Origin: Verrucomicrobiota bacterium
GTDB taxonomy: Bacteria; Verrucomicrobiota; Verrucomicrobiia; Opitutales; Opitutaceae
DNA: 35,877 nucleotides
Direction: 5' to 3'
Assembly (NCBI GenBank): GCA_026398135.1
Contig: JAPLTN010000051.1
Span: 1 to 35,877, forward strand
The notes beneath the pieces are model-generated. The model saw only the letters and a program-made list of their open reading frames with translations. It did not search any database and was not told where the DNA came from. The position numbers and the translations under genes were made by a program. Below are positions 7,345-13,382 of the stretch, one piece after another (the stretch's first letter is position 1; each line of letters starts with the position of its first letter).

Positions 7345-8448
7345 ATGTCTGCTCTTAAACGAAGTTTCACGGTTTTAACGGTGCTGGGCTTGGCCGTGAG
7401 TGGCTGGTTTTTTCTTGGCTCCGCCACGGAGCTAGAGGTTGCCCAGGTGCTGCGGGATATCGCGATCGATGCCGTGCCGGCGGCCGTCAAAGTGGACCCG
7501 GAGTTTCAGGTCACTATCACCAGCGATGTGGCCGGCTTGGTGCGCAAATCCAACGTGAAACGCGGGCAGCGAGTCAAAGAGGGCGATATGCTCTTCGAGA
7601 TCGATTCCTCCAAATACGCCCTGGAGCTGGAGCAGATGAAGTTGCAGCTCGAAAACACCCGCCAGCAGTTCGCGCTGAATCTCGATCAGCGAACCGCGCT
7701 GGAGCGGCGCAAAGAGGATTTGGAGAACTTTGCCAAACGCACCGCCTCGGGCGAATACCCCGAAATCGAGCTCAAGCGCCGCACCGAGGAGTTTGCGATG
7801 TTTCAGGAGGGGCAGGCCCGGGAGCGTCTTGGGCGCGAGCAGCAACTCACCAACATGGCTCACGCGATTAAGTTGAAGCAAAAGGACATCGATGATTGCG
7901 CCCTGCGTTCGCCGGCGTCGGGTACGATCACAGAGATTTTTGCCCAGCCCGGTGAAGTTATCGGGGTTCGTGCAGCTTTGGTCCGGCTTTACAGCGATGC
8001 TTTGTTGGTTGAGGCGCGCATTAACGAGGAAGACTTTTCCGGCATTCGTCCTGGACTGGATGCCTCGGTGCGTTTCCTCGCTTACGGACCTGAGCTTTAC
8101 ACCGCCAAGGTGGTGAAGGTGTTGCCCAACGCGGATCCGCAGAACCAACAATACCGAGCCTACTTGGAGGTCGAAATCGCCGCCGACCGGCTCATTCCGG
8201 GTTTGAGCGGCGAGGCCAGCATCTTGCGCAACCGGCGAACCAACACGCTCGTGGCGCCTCGAGCTGCGTTGCTAAACGGTGCGGTCTTCGTGGTCGAAAA
8301 CGGCGTCGTGCGTCGCCAGCCGGTGGAAATCGGGTTCCGCAGTCTCACTGCCATCGAAATCATCAAAGGGGTAAAAGAGGGCGATGTAGTTGCGCTGACG
8401 GGGTTAGATGGCCTTCGCGACGGGCAACGGGTTCAGGTGCGGAAGTGA
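7345..8448 (+). CDS. Membrane-fusion (periplasmic adaptor) protein of an ABC exporter
   Basis: The 367-residue protein is an HlyD/MacA-like adaptor joining the inner-membrane ABC transporter to the TolC-like duct. ATG 7345 is chosen over an upstream TTG because it gives an N-terminal membrane anchor (about residues 7-26, FTVLTVLGLAVSGWFFLG). A split lipoyl half follows (VTSDVAGLVRK-type segment and GQRVKEGDMLFEID). Next is a charged alpha-helical hairpin (about residues 85-185), then the second lipoyl half (LRSPASGTITEIFAQPGEVI) and a beta-barrel/membrane-proximal domain to the C-terminus. No lipobox cysteine is present. Together with 5850-7199, 8925-10163 and 10329-11003 it completes a MacAB-TolC-like system. 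A 476-base interval containing the four-helix-bundle unit separates it from the permease gene. Confidence 0.92.
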   Translation: MSALKRSFTVLTVLGLAVSGWFFLGSATELEVAQVLRDIAIDAVPAAVKVDPEFQVTITSDVAGLVRKSNVKRGQRVKEGDMLFEIDSSKYALELEQMKLQLENTRQQFALNLDQRTALERRKEDLENFAKRTASGEYPEIELKRRTEEFAMFQEGQARERLGREQQLTNMAHAIKLKQKDIDDCALRSPASGTITEIFAQPGEVIGVRAALVRLYSDALLVEARINEEDFSGIRPGLDASVRFLAYGPELYTAKVVKVLPNADPQNQQYRAYLEVEIAADRLIPGLSGEASILRNRRTNTLVAPRAALLNGAVFVVENGVVRRQPVEIGFRSLTAIEIIKGVKEGDVVALTGLDGLRDGQRVQVRK

Positions 8449-8454
8449 ATTACA

Positions 8455-8493
8455 AAGCTGGTAAGCTAAAAAGCTAGTAGAGCTAGTAAGCTT
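8455..8493 (+). repeat. Left inverted repeat of the four-helix-bundle unit (copy c)
   Basis: The segment begins AAGCTGGTAAGCTAAAAAG and contains the core CTAGTAGAGCTAGTAAG at 8474-8490. Its imperfect reverse complement lies at 8876-8914, on the other side of the gene 8505-8864. The same 17-base core recurs exactly at 10180-10196. Confidence 0.85.
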
Positions 8494-8504
8494 CTAAACA
8501 CCAC

Positions 8505-8864
8505 ATGGCAGGTAACGATTCATGGCGCGATCTCCTGGTATGGCAAAAGTCCCACGCCGCTTGCCTGAGCATTTACCGGCATACGGTTTCATTTCCGCCC
8601 GAAGAACGCTTCGGCCTTACAGCGCAACTGCGTGGCTCTGCACGCTCAATCCCCACCAATATTGCCGAAGGTAAAGGCCGCGCCACCAATAACGATTACC
8701 GCCATTTTCTTATCATTGCGCGTGGCTCACTGGAAGAAACTCGCTACCATCTCCTGCTCTCGCGTGATCTTAGTTATCTAAGCGATCCCGACTACACACA
8801 ACTGGAGTCAAACTACACTGAAATCTCGCGCATGCTCAACGCTCTCATTCGGTCCCTTGGCTAA
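8505..8864 (+). CDS. S23-type four-helix-bundle protein
   Basis: The 119-residue protein matches the family named after proteins encoded in 23S rRNA intervening sequences. Diagnostic segments are DLLVWQKSH near the N-terminus, FPPEERFGLTAQLRGSARSI, PTNIAEGKGR, and FLIIARGSLEETRYHLLLSRDL. Known members form pentameric four-helix bundles; the fold is shared with Avd, the accessory protein of diversity-generating retroelements. The molecular role of stand-alone copies is unknown; a basic nucleic-acid-binding surface is described for relatives. Here it is not inside an rRNA gene. It lies between two imperfect inverted repeats and splits an exporter operon, so its partner is more likely the flanking repeats than the exporter. 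ATG 8505 matches the usual N-terminus. Confidence 0.92.
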   Translation: MAGNDSWRDLLVWQKSHAACLSIYRHTVSFPPEERFGLTAQLRGSARSIPTNIAEGKGRATNNDYRHFLIIARGSLEETRYHLLLSRDLSYLSDPDYTQLESNYTEISRMLNALIRSLG

Positions 8865-8875
8865 CACCCTCCCAC

Positions 8876-8914
8876 CCTTACCAGCTCTACTAGCTTACAA
8901 GCTTTACCAGCTCC
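8876..8914 (-). repeat. Right inverted repeat of the four-helix-bundle unit (copy d)
   Basis: Read on the minus strand this gives GAGCTGGTAAAGCTTGTAAG followed by CTAGTAGAGCTGGTAAGG, aligning along its length with copy c at 8455-8493. The 17-base core on the plus strand occupies 8877-8893. Confidence 0.85.
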
Positions 8915-8924
8915 CAACACCACC

Positions 8925-10163
8925 ATGTCCCCCGCTCTCCTCATCGCGCTTCGGTTCCTCAGTGCGCGCAAACGCGCAATGCTCATGAGTCTGGCCGGTA
9001 TCGTTTTTGGCGTGGCATTTTTCGTCGTCACCCAGGCCCAGACCGCCGGGTTTGAGAGCTATTTTATCAAAACCATTCTGGGGGTGAATGGCATGGTGCG
9101 CATCGAGGACCGCATCCAATCCACCCGTTCACTCGCCGCGACCCAGGGCAGTGACTTCACCATCGCGGTGGAGGGTTCGGTGAAATACATTCCGGGCGTT
9201 CAGTATCCGAACGACTTACTCGGCGCGCTCAAGCGTTTCCCCGAGGTTACCGCCGCTTCGCCGGTCATTCGCGGCAATGCTACTCTGATCGCGAATTTTC
9301 GTGAGTATGACGTCAAACCCTACGGCATCGAGTTGGCCTCGTTCGTGAACGTGTCGGACCTCGACACCCAGATTATCGACGGTTCCCTGGGCGCTTTTTC
9401 TGAAAACCCCTACGGCCTGATTCTCGGGGTGCGCATCGCCAAGCGCATGAATCTTCAGATTGGCGACTCCGTGTTGCTCGACGCGGCCGGAGAACCGCAG
9501 CGTTTCCGCATCAACGCCATCTACGAAACCGGGATCGATCAAGTGGATCGCGAACGGGTTTACCTGCATTTGCCCGCAGGCCGGAGCCTGCTCAACAAAC
9601 CGGTGGGGGCCTCGTTTATCCAAGCCAATGTCGTGGCCCCCGAGCTCGCGCCGGCTTTGGCCATGCGCATTGAAGAGGCCGTGGGCCACTCCACTCTGGC
9701 GTGGCAGGAGCGGGAGAAAACCTGGCTGCAGGTCTTCAGTGTGCTGCGCATCTCTTCGGCGCTTACCATTTCAACGATCATTTTCATCTCCGGTTTGGGC
9801 ATGTTTAATACGCTGGTGATGATCGTCGTGGATAAAACCCGCGAGATCGCGATTCTGCGCTCCATGGGCTATACCCGCGAAGACATCAGCCGGATTTTTA
9901 TGCTTCAGGGCGGTATTGTCGTGGCTTGCGGCGTGGTTTTCGGCTGCTTAGCCGCTGCCGCCGGTACGTATGCGCTTTCGCATATTCCGATTCGTATCCG
10001 GGGTATTTTTGCCAGTGACCATTTCGTGGTACTTTGGGATCCTTGGCACTACGTGGGGGCTGCGGTCATTGCGGTTATCGTGGTTATGGTCGCTAGTTAT
10101 TTCCCTTCCCGCCGCGCCGCGCGGCTGGAGCCGGGATCGATCATCCGAGGGAGCTCTTCGTAG
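8925..10163 (+). CDS. ABC transporter permease, FtsX/MacB type
   Basis: The 412-residue inner-membrane protein has the four-helix layout of the MacB/LolC/DevC-like permeases. One helix lies near residues 18-41 (MLMSLAGIVFGVAFFVVTQA). A large periplasmic domain (about 45-275) follows, then three helices near 278-302, 328-352 and 370-396. The cytoplasmic loop with the ATPase-contacting motif (KTREIAILRSMGYTREDISRIF) and the C-terminal YFPSRRAARLEPGSIIRG segment are characteristic. It pairs with the ATPase at 10329-11003 and with the upstream adaptor and TolC-like genes. MacB-type systems transfer substrates from the periplasm or outer leaflet outward through TolC rather than across the inner membrane. 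The cargo is not predictable. Confidence 0.93.
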   Translation: MSPALLIALRFLSARKRAMLMSLAGIVFGVAFFVVTQAQTAGFESYFIKTILGVNGMVRIEDRIQSTRSLAATQGSDFTIAVEGSVKYIPGVQYPNDLLGALKRFPEVTAASPVIRGNATLIANFREYDVKPYGIELASFVNVSDLDTQIIDGSLGAFSENPYGLILGVRIAKRMNLQIGDSVLLDAAGEPQRFRINAIYETGIDQVDRERVYLHLPAGRSLLNKPVGASFIQANVVAPELAPALAMRIEEAVGHSTLAWQEREKTWLQVFSVLRISSALTISTIIFISGLGMFNTLVMIVVDKTREIAILRSMGYTREDISRIFMLQGGIVVACGVVFGCLAAAAGTYALSHIPIRIRGIFASDHFVVLWDPWHYVGAAVIAVIVVMVASYFPSRRAARLEPGSIIRGSSS

Positions 10164-10165
10164 CG

Positions 10166-10198
10166 AATAAGCTGATAAACTAGTAGAGCTAGTAAGAC
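10166..10198 (+). repeat. Left arm of an empty inverted-repeat pair (copy e)
   Basis: The segment contains AATAAGCTGATAAA then the core CTAGTAGAGCTAGTAAG at 10180-10196, identical to the core of copy c. It begins three bases after the permease stop codon. Its opposing partner is at 10280-10317. Confidence 0.8.
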
Positions 10199-10279
10199 CG
10201 CCCATATAACCCATGAACTCACGCCCACGCCGAGCGGCATTCGCAAGCGAACGCCCTACCAGCCCCAGCGCTTTTGACG
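10199..10279 (+). other. Gene-free spacer of the empty repeat pair, with a small hairpin
   Basis: This 81-base spacer has no plausible gene. It contains a hairpin GGCATTCG-CAAG-CGAACGCC with one mismatch at about 10238-10257. It takes the place that the four-helix-bundle gene occupies in the neighbouring unit. Confidence 0.4.
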
Positions 10280-10317
10280 CTCTTACTAGCATTACTAGCT
10301 CTACCAGCTTATCAGCC
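10280..10317 (-). repeat. Right arm of an empty inverted-repeat pair (copy f)
   Basis: On the minus strand this reads GGCTGATAAGCTGGTAGAG then CTAGTAATGCTAGTAAGAG. The core (plus-strand 10291-10307) differs at few positions from copies c, d and e. Removing 10164-10317 would leave about 11 bases between permease stop and ATPase start. Confidence 0.8.
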
Positions 10318-10328
10318 ACCCTCGCTTT

Positions 10329-11003
10329 ATGAGTCTCCTTCGCGTTGAAAATCTCCACCGTTACCTTGGCGAGGGCGATACTCGGTGCCACGCCTTGCGC
10401 GGGGTGGGGTTTACCATCGAGCCGGGTCGCACCTACGCCATCGCCGGGCATTCCGGCTCGGGGAAGAGCACGCTGCTTTATTTGCTCGGATTGCTCGATA
10501 TTCCCGACCAAGGCCAGATCTGGGTGGGTGATCGCGAGACCAGCCGTCTGACTGACGACGAGCGCACCGCCGTGCGCAACGAACACATGGGTTTTGTGTT
10601 CCAGTTTCATTTTCTGCTCAAGGAATTCACCGCGCTGGAAAACGTGATGCTGCCCATGCGTAAACTTGGCCGCCTCTCCGAGGAGGCGATGCGGGCCAAG
10701 GCCTCGGATTTGCTCGTGGCGGTTGGTCTCGGTGACAAAACCCGTCGTCTCGGTACCCAGCTTTCCGGCGGTGAACAACAACGCGTCGCCATCGCCCGCG
10801 CGCTCGCCAACGACCCCGGCCTCATCCTCGCCGACGAGCCCACCGGCAATTTGGACCATACCAACGCGGACCGTGTTTTCGCGCTCTTGAGCGACATCGC
10901 CCACCAGCGCGGGCAGGCCTTGCTCATGGTGTCGCACAATCCCGAGCTCGCTTCGCGCTGCGACCACGTTTTTCGCATGCAGGACGGGGTGATTTTGCCG
11001 TAG
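10329..11003 (+). CDS. ABC transporter ATP-binding protein, MacB/LolD type
   Basis: The 224-residue cytoplasmic ATPase has a Walker A motif GHSGSGKST at residues 40-48, a Q-loop at FQFHF (about 91), the signature LSGGEQQR at 145-152, Walker B LILADEPT at 165-172, the D-loop GNLD and the switch histidine in MVSHNPEL. The length and the Q-loop-to-signature spacing are typical of the LolD/MacB-N group, which works with FtsX-type permeases. It powers the exporter formed with 8925-10163, 7345-8448 and 5850-7199. It is separated from its permease gene by the empty inverted-repeat pair. ATG 10329 begins directly with the family start MSLLRVENLHR. Confidence 0.95.
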   Translation: MSLLRVENLHRYLGEGDTRCHALRGVGFTIEPGRTYAIAGHSGSGKSTLLYLLGLLDIPDQGQIWVGDRETSRLTDDERTAVRNEHMGFVFQFHFLLKEFTALENVMLPMRKLGRLSEEAMRAKASDLLVAVGLGDKTRRLGTQLSGGEQQRVAIARALANDPGLILADEPTGNLDHTNADRVFALLSDIAHQRGQALLMVSHNPELASRCDHVFRMQDGVILP

Positions 11004-11069
11004 AGAGCTTCGGGCGATCTCGCTAAATCAGGTTTACCTGTATCATGGCCCGGGTTTTATCGCTGCTGC

Positions 11070-11627
11070 ATGGATTTCGTTACCTCAATCTCCCGTTTGT
11101 CTGCCGAACTGGAGCGCGAGGGGGTTCGGTTTGCCCTGATCGGGGGCTTGGCCATGGCGCTGCGTGGGGTGGAGCGGGCAACGTTCGACGCGGATTTTAT
11201 CCTGATGATGGAGGATTTGCCACGCGCTCACGCCATCCTGATCGCGTCTGGTTATACGCGCGAATTTTACTCCGAAAACGTATCCTACTATTTCCATTCC
11301 AGTTCCGCGCTCGCCCGGGTGGATATTTTGCACGCGTTCCGCGGACCGAGTTTGGGCATGTTGCAACGGGCGCAACGCTTGCCCTTGGGCCCCGGTTGCG
11401 CCCTGCCAGTCGTGCAAATCGAGGACCTGATCGGCCTAAAGGTGCAGGCCCTCGTCAACAATCCCGACCGCGTCTTGGGCGATTGGAACGACATCTACCG
11501 GCTTGTCTCTTACGCGGGCGGCCAAAAACTCCCGCTTCAATGGGACCTGCTCGCCGACTATTTAACGCTTTTTCGCCTCGAGGCTAAACTACCTGAGCTC
11601 CAACGCTTATATGGCCCGATTGACTGA
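11070..11627 (+). CDS. Nucleotidyltransferase-like protein (AbiEii/MNT-like fold)
   Basis: The 185-residue protein has the pol-beta-type nucleotidyltransferase layout. It carries GGLAMALRG near residues 25-33, then RATFDADF with a DxD pair at about 40-42, and a third acidic residue in ARVDIL near residue 91. A later segment (PVVQIEDLIGLKVQALVNNPDR) matches the helical region of DUF6036/AbiEii-type proteins. Such proteins are found in toxin-antitoxin and abortive-infection systems, and also as stand-alone enzymes of unknown target. The next small frame overlaps it by 17 bases. No second AbiE-like partner or HEPN protein is visible, so calling this a toxin-antitoxin pair would be speculative. 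Confidence 0.75.
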   Translation: MDFVTSISRLSAELEREGVRFALIGGLAMALRGVERATFDADFILMMEDLPRAHAILIASGYTREFYSENVSYYFHSSSALARVDILHAFRGPSLGMLQRAQRLPLGPGCALPVVQIEDLIGLKVQALVNNPDRVLGDWNDIYRLVSYAGGQKLPLQWDLLADYLTLFRLEAKLPELQRLYGPID

Positions 11628-11826
11628 CATCGAAAAAGCCCAGCTCCTCGCCGCTGCTGTGGTATTTGCCGAGCCGAACGCCTCGCTCCACCGGGTGCCG
11701 CCTCCATCTGCCCGGCGGCCTGCGCTCGGCTTGGGGACCTACTTTGCTCAACTCGACTCCTGGCAACGGCTTCGTCCCGCGCCGCCCAAACCCATTAACT
11801 TTTCCGGCGACTCCTGGCGCCTGTAG
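11611..11826 (+). CDS. Small hypothetical protein overlapping the nucleotidyltransferase gene
   Basis: The 71-residue frame starts inside the end of the preceding gene (17-base overlap) and ends 18 bases before the next start. The N-terminus MARLTDIEKAQLLAAA looks like an amphipathic helix; the rest is proline-rich without a recognisable domain. The tight packing supports translation with the nucleotidyltransferase gene. I do not recognise a family and assign no function. Confidence 0.5.
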   Translation: MARLTDIEKAQLLAAAVVFAEPNASLHRVPPPSARRPALGLGTYFAQLDSWQRLRPAPPKPINFSGDSWRL

Positions 11827-11844
11827 TTCTTCCACACTTCCGTA

Positions 11845-13044
11845 ATGGCCCTGTCCTTTTTCTCCAAAACCCCGCCTTCGATCCGTACGCGTTGCCGCGA
11901 CGACTCGGCCACCAAGTTGCGCCTGCGTTACGCGCCCTACTACCACGCTCCCGAATGGCAGGACGGGACCCGCATCCGGCTCGGCGGACGCGACATGATC
12001 ATGTTGGCGAGCAACGATTACCTCGGGCTCTCCTTCCACCCCAAGACCATTGAGGCCGCCCGCGCCGCCCTGCACCAATGGGGCACGAGCACCACCGGCG
12101 CACGCGTTTCCAACGGCTCCCGTTCCTACCACGTCGCCCTGGAGGAGAAACTCGCCGCTTTTCTCGGTAAAGAGGCCTGCCAAGTCCACTCCGCCGGTTA
12201 CCTGTCCTGCCTGTCGGCCCTCGCCGCCTTCGCGCAGAAGGGAGACATCATCGTCGCGGATAAAAACATCCACTCCTGCATGTGGGACGGCGCCCGGCTT
12301 TCCACCGCCACGCTCGAACGCTTCGCGCACAACAACCCCGAGGACCTGCGCACCGTCGCCGCCGCGCTACCGGCCGACGCACCCAAGATGCTCGCCGTCG
12401 AGGGCGTTTACTCGATGGAGGGGCACATCGCCCGCCTGCCCGAGCTGCTTGCCACCGCCGCCGAGCACAAGATGTTCACCGTGCTCGACGACGCCCACGG
12501 CTTCGGCGTTCTGGGCTGCCAGGGACGTGGCACCGCCGACCATTTCGGCGTGGCCAACCAGATCGATATTATCTGCGGCAGCATGTCGAAGTCGCTCGGC
12601 TCGGTCGGCGGTTTCGTCGCCGGGGATCGCGAGCTGATCGAATACCTCCGCACCCACGGCAAACACACCATCTTTAGCGCCGCCCTTCCGCCCGCCCAAG
12701 CCGCCGCCGCATCCGCCGCGCTCGACATCATCCAGAACGAACCCGAACACCTGGCGCGTTTGCAGGAAAACACCCGCCGTTACCGCCAGATTTTGGTCGG
12801 TCTCGGTTTCGACACCTGGGGCAGCGAGACACCCGCCATCCCGGTCGTGATCGGAGACAAACAAAAGGCTTACGCTTTCTGGCAGGCTCTGATGGAGAAG
12901 GGGGTTTTCACCGTCATGTCCATCGCCCCCGCCGTGCCGCCGGGCAAGGATTTGATCCGCACCGCCATTTCCGCCGGACACACCGATGCGCAACTCGAAC
13001 AAATCGCCGACGCCTTCGCCTACGCGAAGAAAAAGGCGCTCTGA
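11845..13044 (+). CDS. Alpha-oxoamine synthase family PLP enzyme
   Basis: The 399-residue fold-type I PLP enzyme condenses an amino acid with an acyl thioester with loss of CO2. This family includes KBL (2-amino-3-ketobutyrate ligase), BioF and serine palmitoyltransferase. Visible motifs are SNDYLGLS (56-63), the cofactor aspartate/histidine region DDAHGFG (215-221) and the Schiff-base lysine K249 in GSMSKSLGSVGG. The substrate-specificity class is uncertain. No biotin genes, threonine dehydrogenase or obvious sphingolipid genes are adjacent. An acyl carrier protein/ketoacyl synthase operon exists 18 kb away (29176-33458), which does not establish a link. The ATG start gives an N-terminus of normal length. 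Confidence 0.88.
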   Translation: MALSFFSKTPPSIRTRCRDDSATKLRLRYAPYYHAPEWQDGTRIRLGGRDMIMLASNDYLGLSFHPKTIEAARAALHQWGTSTTGARVSNGSRSYHVALEEKLAAFLGKEACQVHSAGYLSCLSALAAFAQKGDIIVADKNIHSCMWDGARLSTATLERFAHNNPEDLRTVAAALPADAPKMLAVEGVYSMEGHIARLPELLATAAEHKMFTVLDDAHGFGVLGCQGRGTADHFGVANQIDIICGSMSKSLGSVGGFVAGDRELIEYLRTHGKHTIFSAALPPAQAAAASAALDIIQNEPEHLARLQENTRRYRQILVGLGFDTWGSETPAIPVVIGDKQKAYAFWQALMEKGVFTVMSIAPAVPPGKDLIRTAISAGHTDAQLEQIADAFAYAKKKAL

Positions 13045-13051
13045 AGTTCTA

Positions 13052-13105
13052 AAGCTGGTAAGCGCATAAGCTGGTAAGCTGATAAGCTTGTAGAGCTAGT
13101 AAGCA
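13052..13105 (+). repeat. Extended AGCTGGTAAG-family repeat (copy g)
   Basis: The 54-base segment holds three successive AAGCTGGTAAGC-like words followed by the core CTTGTAGAGCTAGTAAG at 13087-13103. It lies just after the alpha-oxoamine synthase stop. Unlike the other good copies it has no opposing partner nearby. Confidence 0.8.
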
Positions 13106-13160
13106 TCAAACCACCGACTCTACCTAAGCCTGCGCCTCAACCTAACCGACACCTTCAAAC

Positions 13161-13382
13161 ATGACGCCTCTCGCCGCTCTCCGTCTCGTCGCCTTGGTCG
13201 GGCTGCTGCTCAGCTTCGGCGCGCTGGCGGCTAATATCGTCCAGACGTGGGACACCTTTGCGCCGGCCTACGTCGGCCATTACGTGCAACAACAACTCGC
13301 GCGTCCGCTGGTCGGCCTCGGTCTCGCGTTTTTGGTCCTGGTCCTGGCCCGCCCGCTCGCCCGATGGCTCGCGCGCGATTGA
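13161..13382 (+). CDS. Small two-helix membrane protein, unknown function
   Basis: The 73-residue protein has two hydrophobic segments: about residues 5-25 (AALRLVALVGLLLSFGALAA) and 47-65 (PLVGLGLAFLVLVLARPLA). It ends in a basic tail. Its 3' end overlaps the start of the heparinase-like gene by 19 bases in another frame, which suggests co-translation. The family is not recognised. Confidence 0.6.
   Translation: MTPLAALRLVALVGLLLSFGALAANIVQTWDTFAPAYVGHYVQQQLARPLVGLGLAFLVLVLARPLARWLARD

Larger units (their letters stand above)
8455..8914. mobile_element. Candidate small mobile unit: four-helix-bundle gene bounded by inverted repeats
   Basis: The 460-base unit consists of an inverted repeat (8455-8493), one gene (8505-8864) and the opposing repeat (8876-8914). 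It sits between two genes of one exporter. If it is removed, only about 16 bases remain between the MFP stop and the permease start, a normal operon spacing. I see no transposase and no clear target-site duplication, so mobility is inferred from architecture only. A repeat pair without a gene lies at 10166-10317 in the same operon. Confidence 0.4.

Noticed and set aside
8455-8914. Diversity-generating retroelement, because the four-helix-bundle protein shares its fold with Avd.
   Set aside because: No reverse transcriptase gene and no template/variable repeat pair were found in the window, and the protein matches the S23-type family better.
8455-13105. Possible CRISPR array formed by repeated AGCTGGTAAG-like units.
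   Set aside because: Copies are degenerate, occur in both orientations, are irregularly spaced by hundreds to thousands of bases, and no cas gene is present.
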